A program made the position numbers and the translations under genes. 36,247 nt of DNA from Synergistaceae bacterium (lineage in GTDB: Bacteria > Synergistota > Synergistia > Synergistales > Synergistaceae): the NCBI GenBank assembly GCA_031263445.1, contig JAISFV010000010.1, forward strand, positions 1-36,247, given 5' to 3'. Below are positions 6,607 to 14,810 of the stretch, in pieces (within the stretch, counting starts at the first letter, position 1; each line of letters begins with the position of its first letter). Below the pieces are notes generated by a model that searched no databases, was not told the DNA's origin, and saw only the letters and a program-made list of their open reading frames with translations.

Positions 6607-7707
6607 ATGAAGGTGGCTGTTGGTTCCGACCATGCCGGATTCGCGCTCAAGGAGGAAATGAAGCGGTTCGTCCAGTCCCTCGGGCACGAGGTCACGGACT
6701 TTGGCGCGTTTTCAGGGGAGCAATCGACCGATTACCCGGACTGGAGTAAAAAAGTCACAGACTCCATCATCGCCGGCAAGACGGACAGAGGGATCCTCGT
6801 CTGCGGCACCGGCATCGGCATGAGCATAGCGGCCAACAAGGTCCCTGGCATATACGCGGCGCTCTGCGCAAGCGAGTACGCGGCGCGGCTGAGCCGCCTC
6901 CACAACGACGCCAACGTGCTGGTGCTGGGCGGCAGGACCACGGGGACGGATCTCGCCAAGTCCATCACCGAGGCCTGGTTAGCTGCGGAGGCTGAGGGCG
7001 GCAGACACCTCGTCCGGAGGCAAAAGGTCATGGACTACGAGGCGGAGACGAAAAACGCCGAACGCGGACCAAAGGGCGGAGGGCGCGTCGTCGTGATGTC
7101 ACACCCGCTGATACAGCACAAGATCTCCATCGTCAGGGACAAAAACACTTCTGTGAAGGATTTCAGGGACTTGGTGCAGGAGATCGCCGGGCTCATGGCC
7201 TACGAGATCTTCCGAAACCTCCCGTTGGAAGAGGTCGAGGTTCAGACGCCGCTCTGCGCCACTAAGGGTTTCTCGATCTCAGGCAAAAAACTGGCCGTCG
7301 TGCCTGTCCTGAGAGCGGGGCTGGGCATGGTCGAAGGCATATTGAGGCTCGCGCCGAACGCGAAGGTCGGCCATATCGGGCTTTACAGGGATCCAGACAG
7401 CCTGCGGCCCGTCGATTACTACTGCAAGCTGCCGAACGACATAGGCGAAAGGGATATTTTCATCCTCGACCCGATGCTGGCGACGGGGGGATCGGCGTCG
7501 GCATCCATCGCACACGTGAAGCGCGCCGGCGGGAGGCGGATATCGCTCGTCTCGCTGATCGCCGCCCCGGAGGGCGTGAGCAGGGTCACATCCGACCACC
7601 CTGAGGTCGATATCTTCACCGCCGCGCTCGACAGCCGCCTGAATGACCACGGTTACATCATCCCCGGGCTCGGCGACGCAGGCGACAGGCTCTTCGGGAC
7701 GAAATAG
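6607..7707 (+). CDS. rpiB-upp: ribose-5-phosphate isomerase B fused to uracil phosphoribosyltransferase
   Basis: One uninterrupted 366-codon frame carries two complete enzymes. Residues 1-145 are RpiB/LacAB-type isomerase: SDHAG (His9), [14 protein letters not shown] (Cys66, the usual catalytic cysteine) and RLHNDANVL (His99). Residues 160-366 are [29 protein letters not shown] (about 234-241), the PRPP loop [10 protein letters not shown] (288-297) and the uracil-binding tail [16 protein letters not shown]. The linker is about 15 polar residues ([14 protein letters not shown]). RpiB interconverts ribulose-5-P and ribose-5-P; UPRT makes UMP from uracil and PRPP, and PRPP is derived from ribose-5-P. 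In many bacteria rpiB and upp are neighbours, but fusion is unusual. An internal GGAGG plus ATG (7016-7032) could also yield UPRT alone. Confidence 0.93.
   Translation: MKVAVGSDHAGFALKEEMKRFVQSLGHEVTDFGAFSGEQSTDYPDWSKKVTDSIIAGKTDRGILVCGTGIGMSIAANKVPGIYAALCASEYAARLSRLHNDANVLVLGGRTTGTDLAKSITEAWLAAEAEGGRHLVRRQKVMDYEAETKNAERGPKGGGRVVVMSHPLIQHKISIVRDKNTSVKDFRDLVQEIAGLMAYEIFRNLPLEEVEVQTPLCATKGFSISGKKLAVVPVLRAGLGMVEGILRLAPNAKVGHIGLYRDPDSLRPVDYYCKLPNDIGERDIFILDPMLATGGSASASIAHVKRAGGRRISLVSLIAAPEGVSRVTSDHPEVDIFTAALDSRLNDHGYIIPGLGDAGDRLFGTK
7016..7032 (+). promoter_or_regulatory. internal ribosome binding site and start within rpiB-upp
   Basis: GGAGG at 7016-7020 lies 9 nt before an in-frame ATG at 7030 (Met142 of the fusion), exactly where the isomerase domain ends. 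Translation from here would give a 225-residue protein containing the whole UPRT. It may be the relic of the ancestral separate upp start, or still be active. Confidence 0.5.
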
Positions 7708-7725
7708 GGGCGCGTTTCAGGACAG

Positions 7726-8598
7726 ATGGCAATACTCTCGGCGGTATTGAATTTTTTGTGGGGCATAATCGCGACCCCGGTCTCTATGAAGCTGTCGCGC
7801 ACATTCCGCCTGATGGACGTCCCAGGCGGCAGGAAACAACACAGCGCCGTGACCCCGAGAGGCGCCGGGATCGTCCTTTGGACGGGATACCTGCTGTGGG
7901 CGCTCGTCAACCCGAACCCCGGAGTGGAAGTCCCTTACGTGGCAACGGGCGCGACGCTCGTCTTTTTAGTAGGCTACATGGACGACATGCACCCTCTCCC
8001 GCCGATGAAGAGGCTCTTTGTGCATCTCGCGGCGGCGGCTTGGGTGATCCTGCCGCTCTCTGTGCCGGTGAGCCAGAAAATCCTCCTCTCGCTCTGGGTG
8101 GCCGGCTGCACGAGCGCATACAACTTCGTGGACGGCATGGACGGCCTGGCTCTCTCCTTGGCGCTCGTCACGTCATATCTGGCATACCTGGGCGGGAACC
8201 CCTACACATGGCTCCCGTTCTGCGGCCTCGTGTCCGGCGTGCTGCTCTGGAATTTCCCTCACGCCAGGACATTCCTCGGGGACGGCGGGGCCACCCTCCT
8301 CGGGTACGTATGCTCGTCCCACCTCGCGTGGGATCTCTTCCCGAGGTTCTTCCGCATGAACGTGGCCGTGATGGCCCTGCTGCTGGTACTGATAGGTGGC
8401 GCGCCCGTGGTCGATACGCTCTGCGCGATGACTCGCCGCATGTTGCACAAAAAATCGCCGTTTTACCCCGACAGAGGCCACGTCCACCATATCCTGCTCG
8501 ATATGAAGCTGCGCACGTGGCAGGTGCTTTCGCTGTTGGTAGTCGCCCACGGCGTCTTGGTCGGCGCAGGCTATCGCCTGCTGGCGGCGTTCCGATGA
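7726..8598 (+). CDS. wecA: WecA/MraY-family polyprenyl-phosphate sugar-1-phosphate transferase
   Basis: A 290-residue polytopic membrane protein that transfers a sugar-1-phosphate, most likely GlcNAc-1-P, from a UDP-sugar to undecaprenyl phosphate. Family motifs are all present: GRKQHSAVTPRGAGI near 35-50, the Mg-binding DD pair in YMDDMHPL (86-87), NFVDGMDG (133-140), FLGDGGA (183-189) and the cytoplasmic HxHH-type GHVHH (251-255) characteristic of WecA/TagO rather than MraY. About eight to ten hydrophobic spans are visible. It starts 18 nt after the rpiB-upp stop and its TGA overlaps the wecB ATG (ATGA), so the two are translationally coupled. With the epimerase next door it likely begins synthesis of a lipid-linked surface glycan. 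The choice between GlcNAc and another HexNAc is inference. Confidence 0.88.
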   Translation: MAILSAVLNFLWGIIATPVSMKLSRTFRLMDVPGGRKQHSAVTPRGAGIVLWTGYLLWALVNPNPGVEVPYVATGATLVFLVGYMDDMHPLPPMKRLFVHLAAAAWVILPLSVPVSQKILLSLWVAGCTSAYNFVDGMDGLALSLALVTSYLAYLGGNPYTWLPFCGLVSGVLLWNFPHARTFLGDGGATLLGYVCSSHLAWDLFPRFFRMNVAVMALLLVLIGGAPVVDTLCAMTRRMLHKKSPFYPDRGHVHHILLDMKLRTWQVLSLLVVAHGVLVGAGYRLLAAFR

Positions 8599-9701
8599 AG
8601 ATCGACGTCGTGATAGGCACGAGGCCGGAGGCGATAAAGATGGCCCCGGTGATACTCGAACTGCGGCGCAGGGAGCTTTTCAGGGTGCGGGTCATCGCCA
8701 CCGGACAGCATACGGACATGTTGAGCCAGGCGCTGGGCTACTTCTCGCTTTCCGCCGACGCGGATCTCGGGATAATGAAGAGCCGCCAGTCTCTCGACCA
8801 CATCACGTCCGCAGTCCTATCGGGCGTCGGGGAGCTTTTCGACGAGGCACCGCCGGACGCCGTCCTCGTCCACGGCGACACCACTACCACGTTCGCCTCG
8901 GCGCTCGCGGCTTTTTACAGGCACATACCGATAGGACACGTGGAGGCTGGGCTCCGCAGCGCCGACATGGGGCGTCCCTTCCCGGAGGAGATGAACAGGG
9001 TCTTCGCGGATCGCATGGCCACATGGTGGTTCGCCCCGACGGCCCTCGCGCGGGAAAATCTGCGCCGCGAGGGGGCGCGCGACGACGGGATATGCGTCAC
9101 CGGCAACACCGTGGTGGACGCGCTCAAGACCGCGCTGGCCCGCAGGGCCGGCGGGGACGCGCCCGAGGCGCTCGCGAAGGGACTCTCAGGGCGTCGCTTC
9201 GTCCTGCTGACCGCGCACAGGAGAGAGTCCTGGGGCGCGCCGCTGGAGAGGATCTGCCGCGCGCTCCTGGGGATACTCGAAGGGTACCCGGATCTCATGG
9301 CCCTTGTCCCGATGCATAAGAACCCGACGGTGCGGGACGTAATGAAGGAGCGCCTCGAAGGGTGCCGGAGGGTGATTCTCTGCGACCCGCTGGACTACCC
9401 GGACTTCGTATGGGCTATGGATAACTGTGAGCTGATCATGAGCGACAGCGGAGGCGTCCAGGAGGAGGCCACGTCTCTCAGAAAACCCGCGCTGATACTG
9501 CGCGACGTCACGGAGCGCCCGGAGGCCATCGAGCAGGGCAGTTGCGTACTGGTCGGCACGGACGAGGGACGCATCACAGGCGAGGCCAGCGCCATACTGT
9601 CGGGCGGAGAGGCGCTGGCAAGGCTGATGGAACGCTCTTTGAAGAACCCCTTCGGGGACGGCTCGGCGTCGGCTAAGATCGCGGATGCCCTTTCGCGATA
9701 A
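8595..9701 (+). CDS. wecB: UDP-N-acetylglucosamine 2-epimerase, non-hydrolysing
   Basis: A 368-residue cytoplasmic enzyme interconverting UDP-GlcNAc and UDP-ManNAc. The start is the ATG at 8595, overlapping the wecA stop as ATGA and beginning MKIDVVIGTRPEAIKMAPVI; the frame itself is open much further upstream inside wecA. Signature segments are GTRPEAIKMAPV, VHGDTTTTFA, GHVEAGLRS, PFPEEMNRV, LTAHRRESWG and SDSGGVQEEA, which cover the UDP and sugar-binding residues of the GT-B-like fold. The length is normal for the family. Together with wecA it points to a ManNAc-containing surface polymer or linkage unit. A terminator-like hairpin follows within 40 nt. Confidence 0.94.
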   Translation: MKIDVVIGTRPEAIKMAPVILELRRRELFRVRVIATGQHTDMLSQALGYFSLSADADLGIMKSRQSLDHITSAVLSGVGELFDEAPPDAVLVHGDTTTTFASALAAFYRHIPIGHVEAGLRSADMGRPFPEEMNRVFADRMATWWFAPTALARENLRREGARDDGICVTGNTVVDALKTALARRAGGDAPEALAKGLSGRRFVLLTAHRRESWGAPLERICRALLGILEGYPDLMALVPMHKNPTVRDVMKERLEGCRRVILCDPLDYPDFVWAMDNCELIMSDSGGVQEEATSLRKPALILRDVTERPEAIEQGSCVLVGTDEGRITGEASAILSGGEALARLMERSLKNPFGDGSASAKIADALSR

Positions 9702-9712
9702 TGACGCTCGCC

Positions 9713-9737
9713 CCTCCCCGGAGGTTTTTTCTTTTTT
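9713..9737 (+). terminator. probable intrinsic terminator after wecB
   Basis: A short stem CCTC (9713-9716)/GAGG (9721-9724) with a 4-nt loop is followed by T6-C-T6 (9725-9737). The stem is short but the U-tract is long, and it lies right after wecB. Confidence 0.6.
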
Positions 9738-9766
9738 CAATTTTAGGTTATCATAGAGGAAACGCT

Positions 9767-9790
9767 GACTGGAATCAGTCTTTATTTATA
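9767..9790 (+). other. hairpin before murA
   Basis: GACTG (9767-9771) and CAGTC (9776-9780) form a 5-bp stem with a GAAT loop, followed by TTTATTTATA. It could back up the wecB terminator or lie in the murA leader. A TATCAT at 9749-9754 might be a -10 box for murA, but no clear -35 is visible. Confidence 0.3.
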
Positions 9791-9820
9791 GAGGTCCGTA
9801 TTTTTGACTGGAGTTGAATG

Positions 9821-11125
9821 ATGTTGACGAGCGACAGAATGTTGATCCGAGGCGGAAGGCCCCTTTCGGGCCGCGTCAGGGCACAAGGGGCGAAAAACGC
9901 CGCACTCCCCGTCATGGCCGCCTCTCTGCTTTTGAAGGGACGCAGCCTGAAACTGTCGAGGGTGCCGGATCTCCAGGACATTCACACTATGGCCGACCTG
10001 CTACGCCACCTCGGGGCGGAGATCGAGTTTAAAAACGGCACGATGACGATAGACGTGCCAGAGGATCTCAAGTGGGAGACCCCGTCCGACCTCGTCCGCA
10101 AGATGAGGGCGTCGTCATTGGTCTTGGGCCCGCTCGTCGCGAGGTGCGGGAGGGCCGTGCTGCCGCTGCCCGGAGGCTGCGCGATAGGGAGCAGGCCGAT
10201 AGACTTCCACCTGAAAGCGCTGACGCGCATGGGGGCGGAGATCGACCTCGAACAGGGATCCGTCCACGCGAGGACGGACGGCTTGTCGGCCACGCGGATC
10301 AACTTTGACTTCCCGTCTGTCGGCGCTACCGAAAATATCATGATGACAGCCGCCCTCACCGATGGGGAGACCACAATAGAAAACGCGGCCAGGGAGCCGG
10401 AGATAGGGAACCTGGCCGATGCGCTCCGCGCGATGGGCGCGTCGGTAGAGGGCGACGGGACCGGCACGGTCCGGGTAAGAGGCGCGAGGGACCTCGGCCC
10501 GGCGGAGGTCACGATAATCCCTGACCGCATAGAGGCCAGCACGTACCTGCTCGCTGGGATGATAACGCGCGGACGCGTGGAAATCGACGGGATAGACCCG
10601 GAGTACATGGCCGCTCTGATATCGAAACTGGAGGAGGCCGGGGTGCCAGTTGCGGCCTCAGGCGATTCGGTCGCCCTGGACTGCGGTGGCGTCGGCTGGA
10701 GCGGGGTGACGATAAAGACTCTCCCATACCCCGGCTTCCCGACCGACATGCAGCCGCAGATCATGGCCGCGCTCTGCCTGGCCGACGGGACGAGCATCAT
10801 ACACGAGAGCGTATTCGACTCCCGCTACATGCACGTCGGCGAGTTCCGCAGGATGGGCTGCAAGATAGACATTCAGGGCAACACGGTTGTAATCGCCGGC
10901 GTACCGCAGGTATCCGGGGCCGAGGTACACGCCTCGGATCTCCGGGCAGGCGCGGCGCTGATACTGCTCGGGCTGGCCGCTGAGGGCGAGACCGTGATCT
11001 GCGCCTTGAAGCACGTGTGGCGCGGCTACGAGAGCCTCACGTACAAACTGAGGGCGCTAGGGGCCGACATAGAACTGCTCCCTGACGGCGAGTACGCCGA
11101 TAAGTTCGATGGCGCAGGGGACTGA
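9821..11125 (+). CDS. murA: UDP-N-acetylglucosamine 1-carboxyvinyltransferase
   Basis: About 434 residues. It transfers enolpyruvate from PEP to UDP-GlcNAc, the first committed step of peptidoglycan synthesis, in the cytoplasm. Motifs are GAKNAALP near residue 25 (catalytic Lys/Asn), PLPGGCAIGSRPID with the PEP-binding cysteine that fosfomycin alkylates (about residue 120), PDRIEAST and FPTDMQPQ. Two adjacent ATGs exist at 9818 and 9821; GGAG at 9810-9813 is 7 nt from the second, which I prefer. It heads an operon with overlapping or nearly abutting genes through cdsA: the next start lies 17 nt inside this gene. UDP-GlcNAc is also drawn on by wecB upstream and lpxA further on. Confidence 0.95.
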   Translation: MLTSDRMLIRGGRPLSGRVRAQGAKNAALPVMAASLLLKGRSLKLSRVPDLQDIHTMADLLRHLGAEIEFKNGTMTIDVPEDLKWETPSDLVRKMRASSLVLGPLVARCGRAVLPLPGGCAIGSRPIDFHLKALTRMGAEIDLEQGSVHARTDGLSATRINFDFPSVGATENIMMTAALTDGETTIENAAREPEIGNLADALRAMGASVEGDGTGTVRVRGARDLGPAEVTIIPDRIEASTYLLAGMITRGRVEIDGIDPEYMAALISKLEEAGVPVAASGDSVALDCGGVGWSGVTIKTLPYPGFPTDMQPQIMAALCLADGTSIIHESVFDSRYMHVGEFRRMGCKIDIQGNTVVIAGVPQVSGAEVHASDLRAGAALILLGLAAEGETVICALKHVWRGYESLTYKLRALGADIELLPDGEYADKFDGAGD

Positions 11126-11951
11126 CCCGTCCGCCGGGATGATAAGGGCGTTCGCGTTCGTGGGGGCCGCCGGCACGGGCAAGAGCCAGCGGGCGCAGTT
11201 CGTGGCCGACTATCTGGACGCCGACTATATAATCGACGACGGGCTCGTGATCCGCAAGACGACGATCGTGGCAGGCAAGAGCGCGAAGGCCGAGCGGAAC
11301 CAGATCAGGGCGATCAGGCGCGCAATGTTCGATTTCGACGACCACCGCGCGTCGGTGATCGAGTTCTTCAGGAGGGCCGCGCCCTGTTCCGTGATGGTCA
11401 TAGCCACGTCCGACGGGATGGCGGAGAGGATAATAAAGCGGCTCGGGCTGCCGATGCCGGACAGGACCGTCCACATAGAGGAGGTCGCGACCCCAGAAGA
11501 GATATCCCGCGCCCGCAAGGAGAGGCAAGCGAAGGGCCAGCACGTCATCCCTGTGTCGCACGTGCTGGTGCGGAAGAACTTCGCCGGCAAACTCGTCGGA
11601 CGGCTGCGTGTCCTTTGGCGGCCGAAAGCGCCATACGAAGGGGAAAAGACCATCGTCCGGCCGCCGTTCAGCTTTTACGGGGAGGTTCACATAGAGCCGG
11701 ACGCGATAGAGCAACTGTGCGGGCATATAGCATCGAGGGTCGGGCAAGTACCCAGGGTCGTCGCGACGAGGGTCTTTTCAAGCGAAGAACAGTCGCTCGA
11801 CATAGATATCGACATAAAGGTCTCGCCCGGCCCAAAGAACATCATAGCCGTCTCTGAGCTGGTAAGGCAGAGGGTTGCGCGCAGCGTCCGGTACTTCACG
11901 GGCCTGGACGTGCATGTCGTGAACATCAACGTCGTCGGAATGGAGTTTTAG
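11109..11951 (+). CDS. P-loop NTPase fused to Asp23/Gls24-like domain
   Basis: A 280-residue protein with two parts. Residues 12-110 begin AFAFVGAAGTGKSQRAQ, a clear Walker A (GAAGTGKS, 19-26), followed by IDDGLVIRK and MVIATSDGMAERI, giving an adenylate-kinase-like nucleotide-binding outline. Residues about 188-280 match the Asp23/Gls24 (DUF322, YloU-like) pattern: FSFYGEVHIEPDAIEQLC, SLDIDIDIKVSPG, AVSELVRQRVARSVRYFTGL and VHVVNINVVGMEF. Asp23 proteins are linked to cell-envelope homeostasis in Firmicutes; joining one to a P-loop domain is unusual. The function is unknown. ATG 11109 (overlapping murA by 17 nt) and ATG 11139 are both possible starts; neither has a strong ribosome site. Its position between murA and udg/uppS hints at an envelope role. 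Confidence 0.75.
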   Translation: MAQGTDPSAGMIRAFAFVGAAGTGKSQRAQFVADYLDADYIIDDGLVIRKTTIVAGKSAKAERNQIRAIRRAMFDFDDHRASVIEFFRRAAPCSVMVIATSDGMAERIIKRLGLPMPDRTVHIEEVATPEEISRARKERQAKGQHVIPVSHVLVRKNFAGKLVGRLRVLWRPKAPYEGEKTIVRPPFSFYGEVHIEPDAIEQLCGHIASRVGQVPRVVATRVFSSEEQSLDIDIDIKVSPGPKNIIAVSELVRQRVARSVRYFTGLDVHVVNINVVGMEF

Positions 11952-11953
11952 CG

Positions 11954-12625
11954 ATGAGAGAGGATGGCGTCGTTTTCCGCCTGAGCCATGAGGAAAGGGA
12001 GAAGGCGCGGGCGTCCGTGTGGGATGAGTGCCGCGCGCGGGCCCTGGCATGTACCGCCTGCGAACTCGCGCGGACACGCGGCTCCGTCGTATTTGGGCAC
12101 GGGGACGTCAGGACGAGCCTCATGTTTATAGGCGAGGGACCGGGGGCGGACGAGGACGAGCAGGGCCTCCCGTTCGTCGGCAAGGCCGGACAGTTGCTCA
12201 CGCAGATACTCAGCGCAGCCGGGATCGACAGAAAAGACGTGTACATCACGAACGTCGTGAAGTGCAGGCCGCCGAACAACCGGACACCGCTGCCCGCCGA
12301 GATGACCGCGTGTGACCCGCACCTGCGGACGCAGATCCAGCTCATAAGGCCCGCTGTCATGGTTTTGCTGGGTTCGACGCCGACGAAGTGGATATTGAAG
12401 ACGACCGAGGGCATTTCAAAACTGAGAGGGCGCTGGTATGATTGGATGGGCGTCGCAGTGATGCCCATGTTCCACCCCAGCTACCTCCTGCGCTATCCCG
12501 ACGGCAGGACGCCAGGGAGCCCCAAGCACCTCACGTGGCAGGACATACAGGAGGTCAAGCGGCGCTGGGACAGCGTGACGTCAAATCATGGGACGGAGGG
12601 TGACGGCCATGGGCGAGGCTCTTGA
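11954..12625 (+). CDS. udg: uracil-DNA glycosylase, family 4 (Fe-S type)
   Basis: A 223-residue base-excision enzyme that removes uracil from DNA. Four cysteines are spaced as in family 4 enzymes, CxxC (33, 36) and C-x15-C (104, 120), and should hold a 4Fe-4S cluster. Motif A GEGPGADEDEQGLPFVGKAG (60-79) activates water; TNVVKCRPPNNR surrounds the third cysteine; motif B MFHPSYLLR carries the catalytic-site His. The length suits the family, with a short unconserved tail. It begins 2 nt after the P-loop/Asp23 gene and overlaps uppS by 17 nt. It is an odd functional guest in a cell-wall operon, probably a matter of shared housekeeping expression. Confidence 0.93.
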   Translation: MREDGVVFRLSHEEREKARASVWDECRARALACTACELARTRGSVVFGHGDVRTSLMFIGEGPGADEDEQGLPFVGKAGQLLTQILSAAGIDRKDVYITNVVKCRPPNNRTPLPAEMTACDPHLRTQIQLIRPAVMVLLGSTPTKWILKTTEGISKLRGRWYDWMGVAVMPMFHPSYLLRYPDGRTPGSPKHLTWQDIQEVKRRWDSVTSNHGTEGDGHGRGS

Positions 12626-13313
12626 ACAGTCGAGGCTTCCGGGGCACGTGGGCATAGTCATGGATGGCAACGGGCGCTGGGCGAAGAAGCGCCGCCTGCC
12701 AAGGGTAATCGGGCACCAGGCCGGCATGAAAGCCCTCGAACGGGTCATAGACGCGGCGAAGGAGATTGGGATACGTTATCTCTCGGTGTACGCTTTCTCA
12801 ACCGAGAACTGGCGCCGCCCGTCTAGCGAGGTGCAGGGTCTCATGGGCCTTTTCAGGTATTACCTGAAGGGCAAGATGGAGCAGATGCACAGGCGCAACG
12901 CGAGGGTGCGGTTCGCAGGGAGGATGGACGCGTTCCCGGAGGACATCTTGAAGATAACGGGCGAGGCTGAACGTAAGACGGAAGGCAACGACGGCATAGA
13001 CGTGATATTCTGCACCAACTACGGCGGGCGGCAGGAGATCCTGGACGCCGCGTCGAAGCTCCTGGCGTCCGGCCACGAGGGTTCCGTGACGGAGGAGCTT
13101 TTGCGCGGCTTTATGTATGTCCCTGACGTACCGGACCCTGACCTGCTCATCAGGACTGGAGGGGAACTCAGGATGAGCAACTTCTGGCTGTGGGAGGGAG
13201 CGTACAGCGAATATTATTTCACGGACGTCCTGTGGCCCGATTTCGAGAGATCGGAGCTAGAGAGGGCGCTCGCGAGCTACGCCGGGAGGGAACGCCGATA
13301 TGGCACTGCATAA
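12609..13313 (+). CDS. uppS: isoprenyl (undecaprenyl) diphosphate synthase
   Basis: About 234 residues. This cis-prenyltransferase makes undecaprenyl diphosphate, the lipid carrier for peptidoglycan and for the WecA product. HVGIVMDGNGRWAKKR is the catalytic and diphosphate loop; YLSVYAFSTENWRRP, FCTNYGGRQEI and the C-terminal DLLIRTGGELRMSNFWLW are the other signature boxes. The frame is open from 12588, but GGAGGG at 12595-12600, 8 nt before the ATG at 12609, marks the start. It overlaps udg upstream and cdsA downstream (14 nt), so the genes are tightly coupled. Confidence 0.95.
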   Translation: MGEALEQSRLPGHVGIVMDGNGRWAKKRRLPRVIGHQAGMKALERVIDAAKEIGIRYLSVYAFSTENWRRPSSEVQGLMGLFRYYLKGKMEQMHRRNARVRFAGRMDAFPEDILKITGEAERKTEGNDGIDVIFCTNYGGRQEILDAASKLLASGHEGSVTEELLRGFMYVPDVPDPDLLIRTGGELRMSNFWLWEGAYSEYYFTDVLWPDFERSELERALASYAGRERRYGTA

Positions 13314-14160
13314 GCCCCCAGCCGGCGCCAAGATAGAACACGAGGGGATCCCTCTGGTGAACAGGGATATGCTGAACCGCATCCTCGGGAGCGCCATCGT
13401 TGCAGTCTGCGTAGTGGGCGGCATCCTACGCGGCGGCTGGGTCTGGGATCTCGTGGCGTCCGTCATCGCGCTCTGTTCGCTCTGGGAGATGTATAAGCTG
13501 CTCTCCTCGAAATACAAGCTGTCGAGGGGCTGGGGGCTGGCAGGGGCGCTCTTTATGCTCGTCACAGTCTCCATGGGGTTCAGCTTCGCGCTCACGCTGT
13601 CGATACTGGCCTTCGTAGCGTTCCTCGTGCTTTTCACAGAGGTAATCCGCAGGGAAAGCACGGGCCAGAGCTTTTCCCTCTGGAACATGGGCGGGACGCT
13701 CTCCGGGCTGGTCTACATCGTGCTGCCCTGGAGCTTCATGATACTCATCCGCTCCCAGGCCATGGGACAGATAATCCTCCTCACGATATTTTTCTGCACC
13801 TGGAGCTGCGACGTGGCGGCGTATGCCATAGGCTCCAAATTCGGCCAGACCCCGTTTTGCAGCAAAGTCAGCCCGAAGAAGAGCTGGGAAGGCTTCTGGG
13901 CAGGGGTCATGGCCAGCACGTTCTGCGGGTCGGCGCTCGCGTGGTTCTTCGAGTTCCCGCCGATGCCGCTTCTGATGCTGGGCTTGCTCTGCGGGGTCGC
14001 GGGCCAGCTCGGGGACCTATGCGAGTCCGTCATGAAGCGCGAGGCGCGGGTAAAGGACTCCGGCGCGGCGATCCCGGGACACGGCGGTTTCCTCGACCGT
14101 TTCGACAGCATCCTGGTAAACGCTACGCTGGCCTTCCTGATCATAGAGGTAATCGGCTAA
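13300..14160 (+). CDS. cdsA: phosphatidate cytidylyltransferase
   Basis: A 286-residue polytopic inner-membrane enzyme making CDP-diacylglycerol from phosphatidate and CTP, the branch point of phospholipid synthesis. About seven to eight hydrophobic spans are visible. The family signature is complete near the C-terminus: SVMKREARVKDSGAAIPGHG followed by GFLDRFDS, and SPKKSWEGFWAG lies upstream. The N-terminus is about 20 residues longer than many homologues (MALHKPPAGAKIEHEG). The uppS-cdsA pair is widely conserved; the dxr gene that often follows is absent here. The stop overlaps the convergent thioesterase stop by 4 nt, with no terminator visible between them. Confidence 0.94.
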   Translation: MALHKPPAGAKIEHEGIPLVNRDMLNRILGSAIVAVCVVGGILRGGWVWDLVASVIALCSLWEMYKLLSSKYKLSRGWGLAGALFMLVTVSMGFSFALTLSILAFVAFLVLFTEVIRRESTGQSFSLWNMGGTLSGLVYIVLPWSFMILIRSQAMGQIILLTIFFCTWSCDVAAYAIGSKFGQTPFCSKVSPKKSWEGFWAGVMASTFCGSALAWFFEFPPMPLLMLGLLCGVAGQLGDLCESVMKREARVKDSGAAIPGHGGFLDRFDSILVNATLAFLIIEVIG

Positions 14161-14654
14161 AGGGCGGAAGGGTCTGTCCGTGCGGCTTTCAGCCTGCGCT
14201 CCTTCCTGAGCCTGGCGCGCTCCAGGCCTGCCTCGTATTCCGCCCTGTCATCATCGGTCTGGAGTTCCAGGCGTGGCACCCGTCTCGGGCGTCCCTCGCC
14301 GTCAATGGCTACGTATGTGACGTAGGCCCTGTTCGCGTGCTCGCGGACGAGCCCCGCGCGTTCGATGAACGTGTCCACCCTGATCTCCATGGATGAGCTG
14401 CCGACGCAGGTCAGCCTCCCGTCCAGGACGATCAGGTCCTTCACGCTGATGGGCTTTTCGAAGCTGAGGTAATCGACCGAGGCGGTCGTGCAGTCGCCGT
14501 CGCTGTGCCTGAACGCGACGACAGCCGCCAGGATGTCGATCCATGCCATCAACTGCCCGCCGAACAGCCTGCCTGACCTGTTGCCGTGCTGCGGCATGAT
14601 GAACTGAACCTGCTCGGATCTGGAGTACGCGACGGATTTTGCCCTCTCGGCCAT
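14157..14654 (-). CDS. acyl-CoA thioesterase, hotdog fold (YciA-like)
   Basis: A 165-residue single-hotdog protein. MPQHGNRSGRLFGGQLMAWI contains the conserved H-x-N-x-x-x-x-x-F/L-GG-x-L/Q-x-x-W segment that places the catalytic Asp in the next turn (WIDILAAVVA). TASVDYLSFEKPIS and VDTFIE are the partner strands of the fold. YciA and acyl-CoA hydrolase relatives cleave fatty acyl-CoA in the cytoplasm. The C-terminal 35 residues are highly charged (RARLRKERRLKAAR). The ribosome site GGAGG lies about 9-10 nt before the ATG. It is convergent with cdsA and is the next gene downstream of argG on the minus strand. Confidence 0.82.
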   Translation of the reverse strand: MAERAKSVAYSRSEQVQFIMPQHGNRSGRLFGGQLMAWIDILAAVVAFRHSDGDCTTASVDYLSFEKPISVKDLIVLDGRLTCVGSSSMEIRVDTFIERAGLVREHANRAYVTYVAIDGEGRPRRVPRLELQTDDDRAEYEAGLERARLRKERRLKAARTDPSAL

Positions 14655-14746
14655 AAAAACGCTCCCTCCTCTTGTGTATAGATGTCTGTCAGGCTACGCC
14701 ACGCAACCCCGGAGGCGCGGGATTGCCGAGGCGCCGCCCCGCCGTC

Positions 14747-14784
14747 GCGCGCGGCCTGTGCTTCAACACCGCCAGGCCGCGCGC
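14747..14784. other. perfect 12-bp GC-rich inverted repeat
   Basis: GCGCGCGGCCTG (14747-14758) is perfectly inverted at 14773-14784 with a 14-nt loop. It lies between argG and the thioesterase gene. No U-tract follows on either strand, so it is not a classic terminator; it could stabilise or process mRNA, or be a protein site. Confidence 0.6.
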
Positions 14785-14810
14785 AGAGGGGGCGCAAAAA
14801 ACGGGAAAAC

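Noticed and set aside
7758-8594. N-terminal 279-codon extension of the wecB frame
   Set aside because: It overlaps wecA completely in another frame and reads as an Arg/Pro/Gly-rich shadow; WecB homology begins at the ATG at 8595.
9982-10800. 272-codon minus-strand frame opposite murA
   Set aside because: Shadow of murA, which has its active-site cysteine and all family boxes on the plus strand.
14660-14810. possible tRNA or short gene between thioesterase and argG
   Set aside because: The GC-rich palindrome does not fold as a cloverleaf and no anticodon arm or CCA end is evident; small frames here lack ribosome sites.
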